Below are positions 43,642 through 51,423 of a DNA stretch of 64,000 nucleotides, piece by piece. Source of the stretch: an uncultured Bacteroidales bacterium (GTDB lineage Bacteria > Bacteroidota > Bacteroidia > Bacteroidales > Paludibacteraceae); the NCBI GenBank assembly GCA_900316005.1, contig ONBH01000001.1:124001-188000 (forward strand). Reading direction: 5' to 3'. The first letter of the stretch is position 1, and every line of letters starts with the position of its first letter. The position numbers and the translations under genes are program-made. The notes under the pieces are model-generated. The model was given only the letters and a program-made list of their open reading frames with translations, searched no databases and was not told the DNA's origin.

Positions 43642-44292
43642 TTATTTTTCCACGTAGATAGCGTCGACGTAGATTCCGCTGGCGTGAACTTGTTCAGGAG
43701 CGATCTCGCCGCGTTTCACCAGTTTCTCAGCCTCTACAATCACATAGTCGGCAGCGGTAGCCATCAGCGGGTTGAAGTTCTGTGTTGTGCCCAAGAATAC
43801 CATATTGCCGTCTTCGTCCACGATATTTGCGCGCAGGATAGCGATGTCGGCGCCGAGGGGTTTCTCCAGCAGATAATCCTTGCCGTCCACCTTGACCACT
43901 TCCTTGCCTTCGGCCATGATTGTGCCGATACCCGTCGGGGTCAGCACGCCGCCCAGGCCTGCACCCTTAGCGCGGATACGCTCTGCCAATGTGCCTTGCG
44001 GTACATAGTCCACGATGAGTGTGCCGGCATTCTTCTGAATGGCGGTTTCCTTGTTCGTACCGGTGTGCGATACGATGGCGCGTTTCACTTGGTGGTTAGC
44101 CACCAGTTTGCCGTGAGCCACATTATCAAAGGCTGTGTCATTGGAGATGATGGTCAGGTCCTTCACGCCTTTTTCAACCAGGGCGTCAGTAATTTGTGCG
44201 GGGCTGCCGCAACCCAAGAATCCGCCAATCATCACGGTCATGCCGTCATGAATCTTTGCGACGGCTTCTTCCAAAGAAATGAGTTTGTTCAT
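43642..44292 (-). CDS. atoD: Butyrate/acetoacetate CoA-transferase, subunit A
   Basis: 216 residues of the class I CoA-transferase large-type subunit: GMTVMIGGFLGCGSP (glycine loop), TIISNDTAFDN, ADIAILRAN and the closing YVDAIYV. First gene of the lysine cluster, 146 bases after the predicted transcription start. Its partner, subunit B, is nine genes downstream. Confidence 0.9.
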   Translation of the reverse strand: MNKLISLEEAVAKIHDGMTVMIGGFLGCGSPAQITDALVEKGVKDLTIISNDTAFDNVAHGKLVANHQVKRAIVSHTGTNKETAIQKNAGTLIVDYVPQGTLAERIRAKGAGLGGVLTPTGIGTIMAEGKEVVKVDGKDYLLEKPLGADIAILRANIVDEDGNMVFLGTTQNFNPLMATAADYVIVEAEKLVKRGEIAPEQVHASGIYVDAIYVEK

Positions 44293-44444
44293 GTGTATAT
44301 GATTTTATTGTTTGTATTTGTCATCCTATCCTCTGCAGGCACTCTGTGCCGTCCTGCAGACACTCTATGCCGTCCTATAGGTCGCAGGCTGTCCTCCACC
44401 CTGTAGCGCAGCGTCCTCTCACCCCACCACCATTAAACGGCCTG

Positions 44445-44476
44445 CAAAATTACAAAAAAAATCTCATATACACAAA
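44445..44476 (-). promoter_or_regulatory. Promoter of the lysine fermentation operon
   Basis: Minus strand: TTTG at 44476-44473 and TAATTTTG at 44452-44445. The predicted leader of about 146 bases carries a direct repeat (ACTCTGTGCCGTCCTGCAG / ACTCTATGCCGTCCTATAG on the plus strand, 44340-44380). No other clear promoter was seen down to etfA. Confidence 0.7.
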
Positions 44477-44703
44477 TTTTTTTTGTGAAAAAATCCCATA
44501 CCTGCCGAATAACATAAAAAGCATAGAGCTTATCGGTTGTCGAATGACCAACGACGAACGGGTCTTCCCCGAAAAATCTGCGGATTTTGGGGGAAGTAAA
44601 ACATGACCATCACGGGATCATGTCCCGATAACAGGCCAATCAACTCCCAAGCAGGTTGAGGAATAACTAAAAGTAATTGAAGGAAAAAGGTGGGGTGTAA
44701 CGG

Positions 44704-44850
44704 TTTTTAAGTCCTAAAAAAAATAAAATTTAAAAATGTTTTGTCCTTGTCCTGTCTGTCCCTGGCATACATATTATTTTTTAAGTCCAAAAAAAATAAA
44801 ATTTAAAAATGCTTTGTCCTTTTTCTTGTCTGTCCCTGGCATACATATTA
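44704..44850. repeat. Two tandem copies of a 74-bp noncoding unit
   Basis: 44704-44776 and 44778-44850 share TTTTTAAGTCC, an A-rich run, TAAAATTTAAAAATG and the end TGTCTGTCCCTGGCATACAT. The stretch 44293-44996 otherwise holds the operon promoter and, at 44880-44990, several GGATTTCGGACA/TTTCGTACAC-like inverted pieces. No coding region is evident. Confidence 0.8.
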
Positions 44851-44996
44851 GACAAAACGGACTAAATTTTTTTATTTTTATTATTTATAATATGTATGCG
44901 GATTTCGGACAGAAATGAACGGATTTCAAACACATATGTTCTGTTTTCGTACACGTGTGTTCGGAAATCGTGCAGCAATGAGGCCCAAAACAATAC

Positions 44997-45326
44997 TCAA
45001 TTACCTTGAAGGGACGGAAAAGTGTCCGGATTTCGGACAACAGGCGTTTTCGACGCAGGCTCTCGATGTATTGTGCTGATAATCACGTCGTTATAAAAAT
45101 GTATATATCCCTTCTTTTCCAAGCGATTGAGGATATCATTCATCGTAGAAGGGCTGGTATGCAGTATGGTAGCCAATCGGCGTTTGGAACCATACCATCC
45201 TTTTTTTTCGAGCACATCGGAAGTAGTCAGTCCGTCTATATACGCATAGACAGCTGCTTCCGCCAATTTCAGATGCATATCCTCCAGCATCCAAGACTGT
45301 ATTACAAAGTAAAACGGTTTAGCCAT
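44997..45326 (-). CDS. Winged-helix DNA-binding protein
   Basis: 109 residues. Helices from AEAAVYAYIDGLTTSD, a recognition region TILHTSPSTMNDILNRLEKKGYI and a short beta wing (FYNDVIISTI) give a MarR/ArsR-like winged helix, close to the replication-initiator-type HTH proteins common in Bacteroidota. ATG 45326 follows the promoter at 45343-45374 by only about ten transcribed bases; the upstream TTG is less likely. Target unknown. The IS element lies directly at its -33 box. Confidence 0.65.
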   Translation of the reverse strand: MAKPFYFVIQSWMLEDMHLKLAEAAVYAYIDGLTTSDVLEKKGWYGSKRRLATILHTSPSTMNDILNRLEKKGYIHFYNDVIISTIHREPASKTPVVRNPDTFPSLQGN

Positions 45327-45342
45327 AGTCTCCAATTTTCGG

Positions 45343-45374
45343 CAAAGATACTGCTTTTTTTTGATATACGCAAA
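45343..45374 (-). promoter_or_regulatory. Promoter of the winged-helix gene, -33 box inside an IS target duplication
   Basis: Minus strand: TTTG at 45374-45371 and TATCTTTG at 45350-45343. The -33 box is part of the 8-bp sequence GCAAATTT (45370-45377) duplicated by the IS insertion, so the insertion kept the box intact. Confidence 0.75.
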
Positions 45375-45377
45375 TTT

Positions 45378-46648
45378 GGTCTATGGGTCAAAATGCAGGC
45401 TGCAACATGCCTGCATGCCTTTTATTATAAGGGCTTAGGCGCGGTTGAAACGTTTGAATACTAAAATCGACGTTTAAAATTGCTCTATGGGTCATTTTGC
45501 AGGCTCAAAACTTGCATAATCCCTGTAATTATCGTATCTTTGCGGCATTCAAACATCCTTAAAATGCCGCTTATGAACAAGAAAAAGTGTCCACATTGTG
45601 GATCTGCCCAAACAAAGAGGAATGGTCTAAGAACCGGAGTACAATTGTATAAATGCAAGGCATGTGGTCGTCAGTTCCGTGCGGGTGCTTATATCACTCA
45701 AGATGATCTATGGGAAGCTTATACCAATGGTAAACAAACTATCTATGAGTTAGCTGCTATTTATCGAAAAAGTCCTTCTTCTATCAAGCGCAGATTACGT
45801 GACATTGAGCGTGTCTGGGTACAACCTGATCTATCCGGGCAGTCAGGCTATGTTCATCTTGACGCAACATATGGGGGACACAATTGGGGTGTTATGTTAG
45901 CATTAGATGATGCTACAAACAAGCCATTGTATATGGCCTTTATCAAGAGTGAAACGACATTAGATTACAGGTTGGCTGTGGACACCATTATAACTGCGGG
46001 TTATACAATTAGAGGAATCATCATAGATGGCAAGCAAGCGCTCTTTAAGGAGTTTGAGATGTACCCCATACAGATGTGCCAATTCCATATGAAACAGATC
46101 GTTACACGCAATTTAACGAAGAATCCCAGGATGCATGCCTCGCGAGAGTTAAAGGCTATTATGGATACTATTACATACTCTGAAAGAGACGATTTTGTCG
46201 CCCGTTTCAATCAATGGAAGATAGAATGGGATAAGTTTATCAATAGACGTACAATCTCCAAAGTGACAGGCAAAACCTTATACACTCATCGACGTCTGAG
46301 AAGTGCTATGATCAGTATCGATTATTACCTTCCTTACTTATTTACATACCAGCAACCACAATGTAATGGAATGCCTAATACCAATAACAAAATCGAGGGT
46401 ACATTTACCGATCTAAAGAAGAACCTTAACAATCATAGTGGAATGTCTATACGGAATCGTGTACGTTTTATCAGTGGCTACTTTAGTGATCGTTTATGAT
46501 GATTATTTAGGTCTATTACGCGGCTCCCCAAGCCGCATACTACGCAATCCCCAATTATTATATATTTAGGGTGTGTCTCTACCAGCCTGCAAAATGACCT
46601 ATAGAAACACACTTACTATTTTTCAGCCTGCAAAATGACCTATACGCC
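45378..46648 (+). mobile_element. IS256-type insertion sequence with 8-bp target duplication
   Basis: The ends read GGTCTATGGGTCAAAATGCAG on the left and, reversed, GGCGTATAGGTCATTTTGCAG on the right, imperfect inverted repeats of more than 20 bases. GCAAATTT is directly repeated at 45370-45377 and 46649-46656, an 8-bp target duplication as made by IS256-family elements. The element is 1271 bp and carries one transposase gene. Additional copies of the end sequence lie inside, at 45485-45505 and 46584-46604, and are nearly perfect inverted repeats of each other. The duplication is intact, so the insertion is fairly recent. Confidence 0.85.
45564..46499 (+). CDS. Transposase, IS256-like with N-terminal zinc ribbon
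   Basis: 311 residues from ATG 45564 (ATG 45573 also possible). An N-terminal zinc ribbon (CPHCGSAQTKRNG then CKACGRQF) and an HTH precede a DDE core: Asp in HLDATYGGH, Asp in GIIIDGKQALF with the CQFHMKQ motif, and Glu in NNKIEGTF. This is the MULE-like IS256 group with a zinc ribbon. The frame is intact. A promoter with TATCTTTG at 45535-45542 lies within the element. Confidence 0.88.
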   Translation: MPLMNKKKCPHCGSAQTKRNGLRTGVQLYKCKACGRQFRAGAYITQDDLWEAYTNGKQTIYELAAIYRKSPSSIKRRLRDIERVWVQPDLSGQSGYVHLDATYGGHNWGVMLALDDATNKPLYMAFIKSETTLDYRLAVDTIITAGYTIRGIIIDGKQALFKEFEMYPIQMCQFHMKQIVTRNLTKNPRMHASRELKAIMDTITYSERDDFVARFNQWKIEWDKFINRRTISKVTGKTLYTHRRLRSAMISIDYYLPYLFTYQQPQCNGMPNTNNKIEGTFTDLKKNLNNHSGMSIRNRVRFISGYFSDRL

Positions 46649-46740
46649 GCAAATTTATTGCACATTTTTTTATCCGGTGACCAAGAATTGTGCTCTCCCC
46701 CACCACGGCAGAGCCATTTAGTCAGATTTTACGACCCCGA

Positions 46741-46888
46741 TATTGGTTCGAGATTGGCTCGGGATTGTCTCGAGAACGGTTCGGTTCACTCTCGCAAATA
46801 TATGCACTCAGAATTGGTCCGAAAATGGTCCGAGATTGGTTCGAGATTGACTCGGGGTTTTCTCGGGAACGGCTCGGTGAAGTCGGAG
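46741..46888. repeat. Array of 11-bp units upstream of an antitoxin-like gene
   Basis: Units such as GATTGGCTCGG (46752), GATTGTCTCGA (46763), GAACGGTTCGG (46774), then TTCACTCTCGC (46785). A second block runs from 46812 to 46877 with six units, followed by TGAAGTCGGAG. The design matches the element at 12026-12160, including both flanking pieces, and again ends about 50 bases before a promoter. The stretch 46657-46740 has nothing else recognisable. Confidence 0.8.
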
Positions 46889-46913
46889 AAAGAATTTCGC
46901 AAAGATTTTCGTC

Positions 46914-46983
46914 ATATTTGAGTAAAAAAAGCGATTTTTTTTGCGTATATGAAAAAAAAGTCGTACCTTTGCAGCGCAAAATA
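46914..46983 (+). promoter_or_regulatory. Promoter block, repeated at 53599
   Basis: TTTG at 46940-46943 and TACCTTTG at 46964-46971. The surrounding 69 bases, from ATATTTGAG to GCGCAAAA, recur almost identically at 53599-53667 in front of a different gene. Confidence 0.8.
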
Positions 46984-46996
46984 AAATGATGCATAT

Positions 46997-47227
46997 ATGA
47001 GTTACATGCAGATGGCACAATTAGATGTGCTGAACTTGTTGAGAGGCATTCATACGGAAAGCGATTATGTTGACTTCCGAAATATGTTGGCACGCTATTT
47101 TGCCGACAAGGCGCAGAAGCAGATTGATGCGCTATGGGATAGCGGAGCTATCAACGAGCAGACAATTGAGAATTGGGGCAATGAACGAATGAGAACTCCT
47201 TATCGTTATGCGGTACATCGTTCTTGA
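46997..47227 (+). CDS. Antitoxin-like partner of a PIN toxin
   Basis: 76 residues, all helical: MAQLDVLNLLRGIHTESDY, then a helix with ARYFADKAQKQIDALWD, ending in ERMRTPYRYAVHRS. I know this small protein as the usual upstream partner of PIN-domain toxins in Bacteroidota. Here the toxin that follows, overlapping by 20 bases, is a deletion remnant, so the antitoxin is an orphan. A truncated second copy of the same sequence lies at 53379-53500. Confidence 0.65.
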   Translation: MSYMQMAQLDVLNLLRGIHTESDYVDFRNMLARYFADKAQKQIDALWDSGAINEQTIENWGNERMRTPYRYAVHRS

Positions 47228-47316
47228 TACCAATTGCCTATTGCAGGCTTTGCAGGGAAATACCTTGGCCGAAGGTTGAGATTATCAAGATAGCAGAGTT
47301 TGTAAAACAATTATAA
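47208..47316 (+). pseudogene. PIN-domain toxin with internal deletion
   Basis: ATG 47208 opens MRYIVLDTNCLLQAL, the first strand of a PIN ribonuclease with its metal-binding Asp, then the sequence jumps. Read one frame over, the end is IPWPKVEIIKIAEFVKQL followed by a stop at 47314, the usual PIN C-terminus. About 100 central residues, with the other acidic residues, are missing. The deletion starts after GGCTTTGC, the same point at which the copy at 53479 stops matching. Confidence 0.7.
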
Positions 47317-47350
47317 ATATCCGTCCCATTCCTTAGACGTTAAATCAGAG
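47315..47350. repeat. Short motif at gene ends, copy 1 of 3
   Basis: TAAATATCCGTCCC followed after a few bases by GACGTTAAATCAGAGA. Copy 2 (49344-49380) reads TAAATACCGTCCC and GACGTTAAATCGGAGA. A partial copy 3 (54465-54486) reads TAATACCGTCCC. Each begins at or next to a stop codon. Confidence 0.55.
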
Positions 47351-47364
47351 AATAAATAAAGAAT

Positions 47365-47670
47365 ATGGCCAAGACACAATCAATAATTGTCAAAGACACT
47401 ACCGTTCGTTCATACACATAGAATGGAATGGACTACATTTGTATCACAGATATAGCGCGACAAAAGAATGCTGAAGATCCCAATGGAGTTGTCGGTAATC
47501 GGATGCGTAATCGTAATACGTTGGAGTATCTTGGCTTGTGGGAGATGTTGAATAACCCCGATTTTAACCCCCTCGAATTCAAGGGGTTTAGAAACCAATA
47601 TAGCAAAGTGATTATTAGAAAGTTTAAACACGATAAAAGAAAGCGTAAAATCAAGGAAAATGCCAAATAA
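47365..47670 (+). pseudogene. KilA-N domain protein, broken by an in-frame TAG
   Basis: ATG 47365 reads 18 codons (ending TVRSYT), then TAG at 47419. The same frame continues with NGMDYICITDIARQKNAEDP, NRMRNRNTLEYLGLWEMLNNPDF and FKGFRNQ, the KilA-N DNA-binding domain. After that the sequence turns into Lys-rich text at the start of the promoter block at 47657, so the C-terminal half is lost too. KilA-N proteins are common in phages and islands. Confidence 0.75.
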
Positions 47671-47714
47671 TTTATATACGTATACAAATAGTAACGGAAA
47701 AAGCAGTATCTTTG
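47657..47714 (+). promoter_or_regulatory. Promoter block, repeated exactly at 49257
   Basis: TATCTTTG at 47707-47714. The 58 bases ending there are identical to 49257-49314. The -33 region reads ATATACGTATAC rather than TTTG. Confidence 0.75.
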
Positions 47715-47755
47715 TATGCGACGAATTTGCGTGCGATGTACAAATATAACTAAAT

Positions 47756-49192
47756 ATGACCGAACAAGAACTGATAGAATTGTGTAGTTTGGGCGAATCC
47801 ACCACTATACAATACAAGTTGGATTTCACTACCCAAAAGCAAATAGCTGAGGAGTTGGTCGCTTTTGCCAACACTCGCGGTGGTATCATTGTGTTTGGTG
47901 CCGAGGACAAAACCGGTCAGATGATTGGCTTGACCTACGAACAGGTGCAGTATATATCACGCGAACTCAGTAATACTGCTAACGAGCAGGTGCGTCCTGT
48001 CATCTATCTGGACATCGAGACGGTCAAACACAACGACACACTTTTCCTGCTTGCGTTCATCAAAAGTGGCGCATACAAACCTTACAAAGACTTGTCCGGC
48101 AATATATGGGTCAAGCAAGGCGCAGACAAACGCCGGGTGACGGAGAATGTAGAGATACGCCGTTTGTTACAGAACTCTCATCAGTACCAAGTGGACTTGG
48201 ACGGAGTGGATGGCACATCCGAAGATGACATCGACACCAAGGCGCTGGATGCCTATTTTACTAATGTCTATCAGAAACGCATCGACGATTTCAATATCCC
48301 GCGTAAGAACGTGCTGCGTAACGCGCATATTACTGATGACTTAGGTCGTCTGACGATTGCAGGTGCAATGTATTTCGCCAAAGACCCGCAGCAGTTCATG
48401 CCGCAACATTGCATCAAAGCCGTTTGGTACGCAGGCAACGAACTCGGCGGAACGGAATATCACGACAGTCGCGATATTATCGGCACTATTCCGGAAATGT
48501 ACGACGAGGCTTTGCGATGGCTAAAATCCTGTCTCAAACGCCCGCAGAACGGACAATCATTCAATAGCATCGGACAATTGGAAGTGCCGGAAGTGGTACT
48601 CGAAGAGTTACTGCAAAACGCACTCGTCCATCTGGACTTACTTAAGCCTGCGGCTATCCGACTGCTGGTCTTCGATAATCGTATTGAAATCATCAATCCC
48701 GGCTGTTTGCCGGATGGTCAGACCATAGATGAGATTCTGCTTGGAAACTCCTGTCCGCGTAATATACTGTTGGCGCAGTTTGGTTCTCATACAATGCCGT
48801 ATCGCGGATTAGGTTCGGGAATCCCGCGCGTCATGTCTACCGATAGTGATGTGGACTTTATTGACCGGCCAGACGGAAACCAGTTCATCGCACGCATCTG
48901 GCGTACTACCCAAAAGAGCGAAATCACTACCCAAAAGGAGTTAGACGCACTGGGCTCTACTACCCAAAAGCCAGAAACAACTACCCAAAAGCCATTAAAT
49001 GCTACCCAAAAGCGCATTTTAGAGTACCTGAAGAACTACCCAAAAGCAACGCGCGTGCAAGTGGCAGGGGCATTAGGAGATATAACGGAGGATGGTGTTA
49101 AGTTCAATATCGGTCTCCTCCAACAACATGGTTATCTGCGCCGAATGAAAGGTCGCAAAACAGGATATTACGAAATAATTGATTCTCAGTAA
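47756..49192 (+). CDS. AlbA_2/Schlafen-type ATP-binding regulator
   Basis: 478 residues: an N-terminal AlbA_2 domain (GESTTIQYKLDFT, VAFANTRGGIIVFGAED, GNIWVKQGADKRRV), a middle GHKL-like ATP-binding region (EELLQNALVHLD, IEIINPGCLPDG, GLGSGIPRVM) and a C-terminal winged helix. This is the layout of the 'putative DNA-binding, ATP-binding' family related to Schlafen, found in many defence and TA islands. Before the winged helix is a linker with five Thr-Thr-Gln-Lys-type repeats coded by ACTACCCAAAAG; the same 12-mer also occurs near the start. Complete frame; function unknown. Confidence 0.8.
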   Translation: MTEQELIELCSLGESTTIQYKLDFTTQKQIAEELVAFANTRGGIIVFGAEDKTGQMIGLTYEQVQYISRELSNTANEQVRPVIYLDIETVKHNDTLFLLAFIKSGAYKPYKDLSGNIWVKQGADKRRVTENVEIRRLLQNSHQYQVDLDGVDGTSEDDIDTKALDAYFTNVYQKRIDDFNIPRKNVLRNAHITDDLGRLTIAGAMYFAKDPQQFMPQHCIKAVWYAGNELGGTEYHDSRDIIGTIPEMYDEALRWLKSCLKRPQNGQSFNSIGQLEVPEVVLEELLQNALVHLDLLKPAAIRLLVFDNRIEIINPGCLPDGQTIDEILLGNSCPRNILLAQFGSHTMPYRGLGSGIPRVMSTDSDVDFIDRPDGNQFIARIWRTTQKSEITTQKELDALGSTTQKPETTTQKPLNATQKRILEYLKNYPKATRVQVAGALGDITEDGVKFNIGLLQQHGYLRRMKGRKTGYYEIIDSQ

Positions 49193-49256
49193 TGCCAGGC
49201 ATCCTAATTAGGACATTAAGCCCGACTTCATTATAGAGGAAAACGAAAAAGAAAGA

Positions 49257-49314
49257 AAAATGCCAAATAATTTATATACGTATACAAATAGTAACGGAAA
49301 AAGCAGTATCTTTG
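49257..49314 (+). promoter_or_regulatory. Promoter block, second copy
   Basis: Identical to 47657-47714, with TATCTTTG at 49307-49314. It drives either the RNA at 49320-49644 alone or that RNA as leader of the next genes. Confidence 0.75.
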
Positions 49315-49319
49315 CAGCA

Positions 49320-49644
49320 GAATTTATGGAGATAGAAGAAATATAAATACCGTCCCTCTCCCGAGACGTTAAATCGGAGACAGCGCAAAGTGTTGCGCAG
49401 ACATATTGAAAAAAGCGTTTACACGCTTGTAATCTGATGCTAGAAACGTAGGAACTTTCTTAAGCTGTTTAGAAACAAGTTAATGTAGATGCTCACAAGT
49501 GTACAACTCGCCCATACTATAGAATGGCTATATCCTATAGTGTGTTGGCGGATATATACACAGCACGAGTATCTGTTTGTATATCTAACCACAAGGCAAT
49601 TCCTACAGCCCCTAGCACGGATAACAACGGTTATTCGTGCTTTT
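49320..49644 (+). ncRNA. Structured leader or small RNA of about 325 nt
   Basis: Between the promoter copy at 49257 and a perfect terminator at 49615-49644 there is no credible gene (only a 6-codon frame at 49327). The RNA has clear helices: GCGCAA/TTGCGC near 49383-49398, AAGCG/CGCTT near 49413-49430, and a 14-pair stem 49509-49522 with 49535-49550. It contains copy 2 of the ACCGTCCC...GACGTTAAATC motif. It may be a stand-alone RNA or an attenuated leader for the 75-residue gene at 49727. No reverse transcriptase is nearby, so a retron is not supported. Confidence 0.5.
49615..49644 (+). terminator. Intrinsic terminator
   Basis: GCACGGATAAC (49615-49625) pairs with GTTATTCGTGC (49630-49640), eleven pairs with one G/U, a 4-base loop and TTTT after it. 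Confidence 0.85.
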
Positions 49645-49726
49645 GTTGTAAACAATAAACTAACCATTACAAATGGAGTAAGCCGAAAAACCATAAGTGA
49701 GTAGGCAAACATAAACAATTTATATT

Positions 49727-49954
49727 ATGACTTACATGTTTGAAGTGACTGTCACGCATAAGTATGTAGGTGGCGGTATCCAATTACCGGTCGGTTTGTC
49801 TGTTCGTGTTCCATACGAATCGACTTCCAGCCCAGTTTATACAACCGAGGGCAAACAACGCATTATACAAGCGTTTGCGCAACAATGCGGTATAGATCTT
49901 AGTCGTTGCCCCGCAGCAATTTGCTCCGGATACATGGAAGCAAGACGTATGTAA
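49727..49954 (+). CDS. Small Bacteroidota protein, DUF6140-like
   Basis: 75 residues: a beta-rich first half (FEVTVTHKYVGGGIQLPVGLSVRV) and a second half with KQRIIQAFAQQCGIDLSRC. The order 'strands, then aF..kYGIDl' recalls the short Bacteroidota family I know as DUF6140, whose function is unknown. It follows a terminated RNA and precedes a GTPase fragment. The family name is from memory and uncertain. Confidence 0.5.
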   Translation: MTYMFEVTVTHKYVGGGIQLPVGLSVRVPYESTSSPVYTTEGKQRIIQAFAQQCGIDLSRCPAAICSGYMEARRM

Positions 49955-50045
49955 ACGCGTGAGCAAAACTCATCTAAACTAAGTGAGTCTAGAAAAGCAA
50001 GGACGATACTAAATAATAAATAAACAACCTTTAAATTGTGTAAAT

Positions 50046-50207
50046 ATGGATAACAACAAATTCAATGCTGAACCTGATTTCGGCAAAAAACTATATGAAG
50101 AGTTCTCTAAAATTAAACAAGAGATTCAAAAACCGAATGTTCTTATCGCAGGGGCAACGGGCGTCGGGAAAAGTAGTTTAATCAATAATAAGAACGCTTG
50201 TAAGTGA
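50046..50207 (+). pseudogene. N-terminal fragment of a P-loop GTPase
   Basis: 53 codons from ATG 50046 contain KPNVLIAGATGVGKSSLIN, a Walker A of the Era/YfjP-like GTPases found in defence islands, then the sequence runs into unrelated text and stops at 50205. The remaining 200 or more residues of such a GTPase are missing. A different, complete GTPase follows. Confidence 0.65.
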
Positions 50208-50297
50208 TTAAATATAAGTATTTTAACTAACATTGGCGATAATTTATCGCAACACTAGTAATTATCTATTAATAAAACAACTTAAAATTTTACTATT

Positions 50298-50942
50298 ATG
50301 ATTACATTGGCAGTTTTTTTATTTATTCAAATTCTTTACCCTATTTATATATTAGTATTGTTACTTGGCATAATACTAGTAAAGATCTCTCGAAATAAAG
50401 ATGCGAAAATAGGTGTAGTTGGGCCACAAAAGGCAGGAAAGACACTTTTCCTTAATGCTCTTAACGGAATCTGGGGAACAAAACCTGAGCAGACTATTCA
50501 ATTTGAAAAATACGAGACAATAGAATATCGTTTTGATGATGGGACAACAAGAACCTTTAAAAATTGCAAAGATGTACCAGGCTCAAATAGTTTTATTCGA
50601 ACGACTTATACAGAAATTCTGGAGGACAGCACCGACCTCCTCTTTTTCTTCAACATGAAGCAATACTTGGAAAACCCAGACTACGAAAGGGATGTAAATG
50701 CTCGCTTGGATTATATTTATGAGGTTCGGAAAAGCATAAATAAAGACGATAAAAGTTTACCTGTGACGCTAATTTTGAGCTATGCAGATCAAGTAAAGAA
50801 TGTTAGAAAAGCGTTTCTGGCTATACAAGATAAACTTTCAAAAAAAGACTATGGCAAAATGTGCCAGAATCATATGTATCCCATAAATATGGAAAAAGAA
50901 GATGAAGTAAAAAAATTAATTGAAAAACTATTTAAGAAATAG
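50298..50942 (+). CDS. Membrane-anchored GTPase, SRP-receptor-beta-like
   Basis: 214 residues with a transmembrane helix at about 4-30 and then a small GTPase domain: P-loop GPQKAGKT (42-49), switch motif KDVPGSNS near 90, and LSYADQ where NKxD is expected. The nearest known shape is the SRPRB/Arf-like group and the eukaryote-like small GTPases of bacterial gene islands. The sequence is AT-rich compared with the core genes. It starts a tight unit: gaps of 7, 6, 22 and 4 bases to the next four genes. Role unknown; membrane trafficking or sensing is conceivable. Confidence 0.65.
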   Translation: MITLAVFLFIQILYPIYILVLLLGIILVKISRNKDAKIGVVGPQKAGKTLFLNALNGIWGTKPEQTIQFEKYETIEYRFDDGTTRTFKNCKDVPGSNSFIRTTYTEILEDSTDLLFFFNMKQYLENPDYERDVNARLDYIYEVRKSINKDDKSLPVTLILSYADQVKNVRKAFLAIQDKLSKKDYGKMCQNHMYPINMEKEDEVKKLIEKLFKK

Positions 50943-50949
50943 TAGCGTT

Positions 50950-51417
50950 ATGAACAACATCATTTTAAGAGTCCAGGCTCCTACAAATGTTGAAACAGAC
51001 GAGATTCTGTCAATCAACGGAGTCCGCAAAATGAGAGATGAGTTTGATTATTTTTTTCAAAGCGAGAAAACACTAAAAGTTGAAAAATCTTACCAAATTT
51101 TGCTCAAAGATCAAAATCTCTCAATATATCGTATTAAAGATGGCAACTATGTCATCTTGTCAAATTTCGCCGAAACGGACAACGCAAATAGACGAATTAG
51201 TTATTCAGCTTACATTGATGCCGAAACAAATAATGACGTGTTACCGTTATTAAAAAATGAAGCACAATTATATGGATATAACTTATGTTTAGAAGATGAG
51301 GAAAAGATAAAGCAATCTTTGTCCGGACATGGAAATAATAAAACATGGGAATATGCGATAGTCGCATTATTGCTTGTATTAATCGCAATAATCATTTTAG
51401 TAATAATTTTCAATTAA
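50950..51417 (+). CDS. Tail-anchored membrane protein of unknown function
   Basis: 155 residues with a soluble N-terminal part and a single C-terminal hydrophobic helix (from about residue 135, AIVALLLVLIAIIILVIIF), so it is probably tail-anchored in the inner membrane facing the cytosol. No known domain recognised. ATG 50950 is used; the longer frame from 50920 would overlap the GTPase gene. Follows the membrane GTPase by 7 bases, which suggests that both work at the membrane together. Confidence 0.6.
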   Translation: MNNIILRVQAPTNVETDEILSINGVRKMRDEFDYFFQSEKTLKVEKSYQILLKDQNLSIYRIKDGNYVILSNFAETDNANRRISYSAYIDAETNNDVLPLLKNEAQLYGYNLCLEDEEKIKQSLSGHGNNKTWEYAIVALLLVLIAIIILVIIFN

Positions 51418-51423
51418 AATATT

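Noticed and set aside
45485..46604. Inner inverted repeats as the ends of the IS element
   Set aside because: The flanks of the inner pair show no target duplication, whereas the outer pair is flanked by a perfect 8-bp repeat.
46733..46888. tRNA-like T-loop text (GGTTCGAGATT) in the repeat array
   Set aside because: It is one unit of the 11-bp array; no cloverleaf can be formed.
49320..49644. Retron or diversity-generating element RNA
   Set aside because: No reverse transcriptase gene is present in the window.
49489..49704. 71-codon frame upstream of the small protein gene
   Set aside because: It spans a perfect terminator and a 14-pair stem, and its composition is not protein-like.
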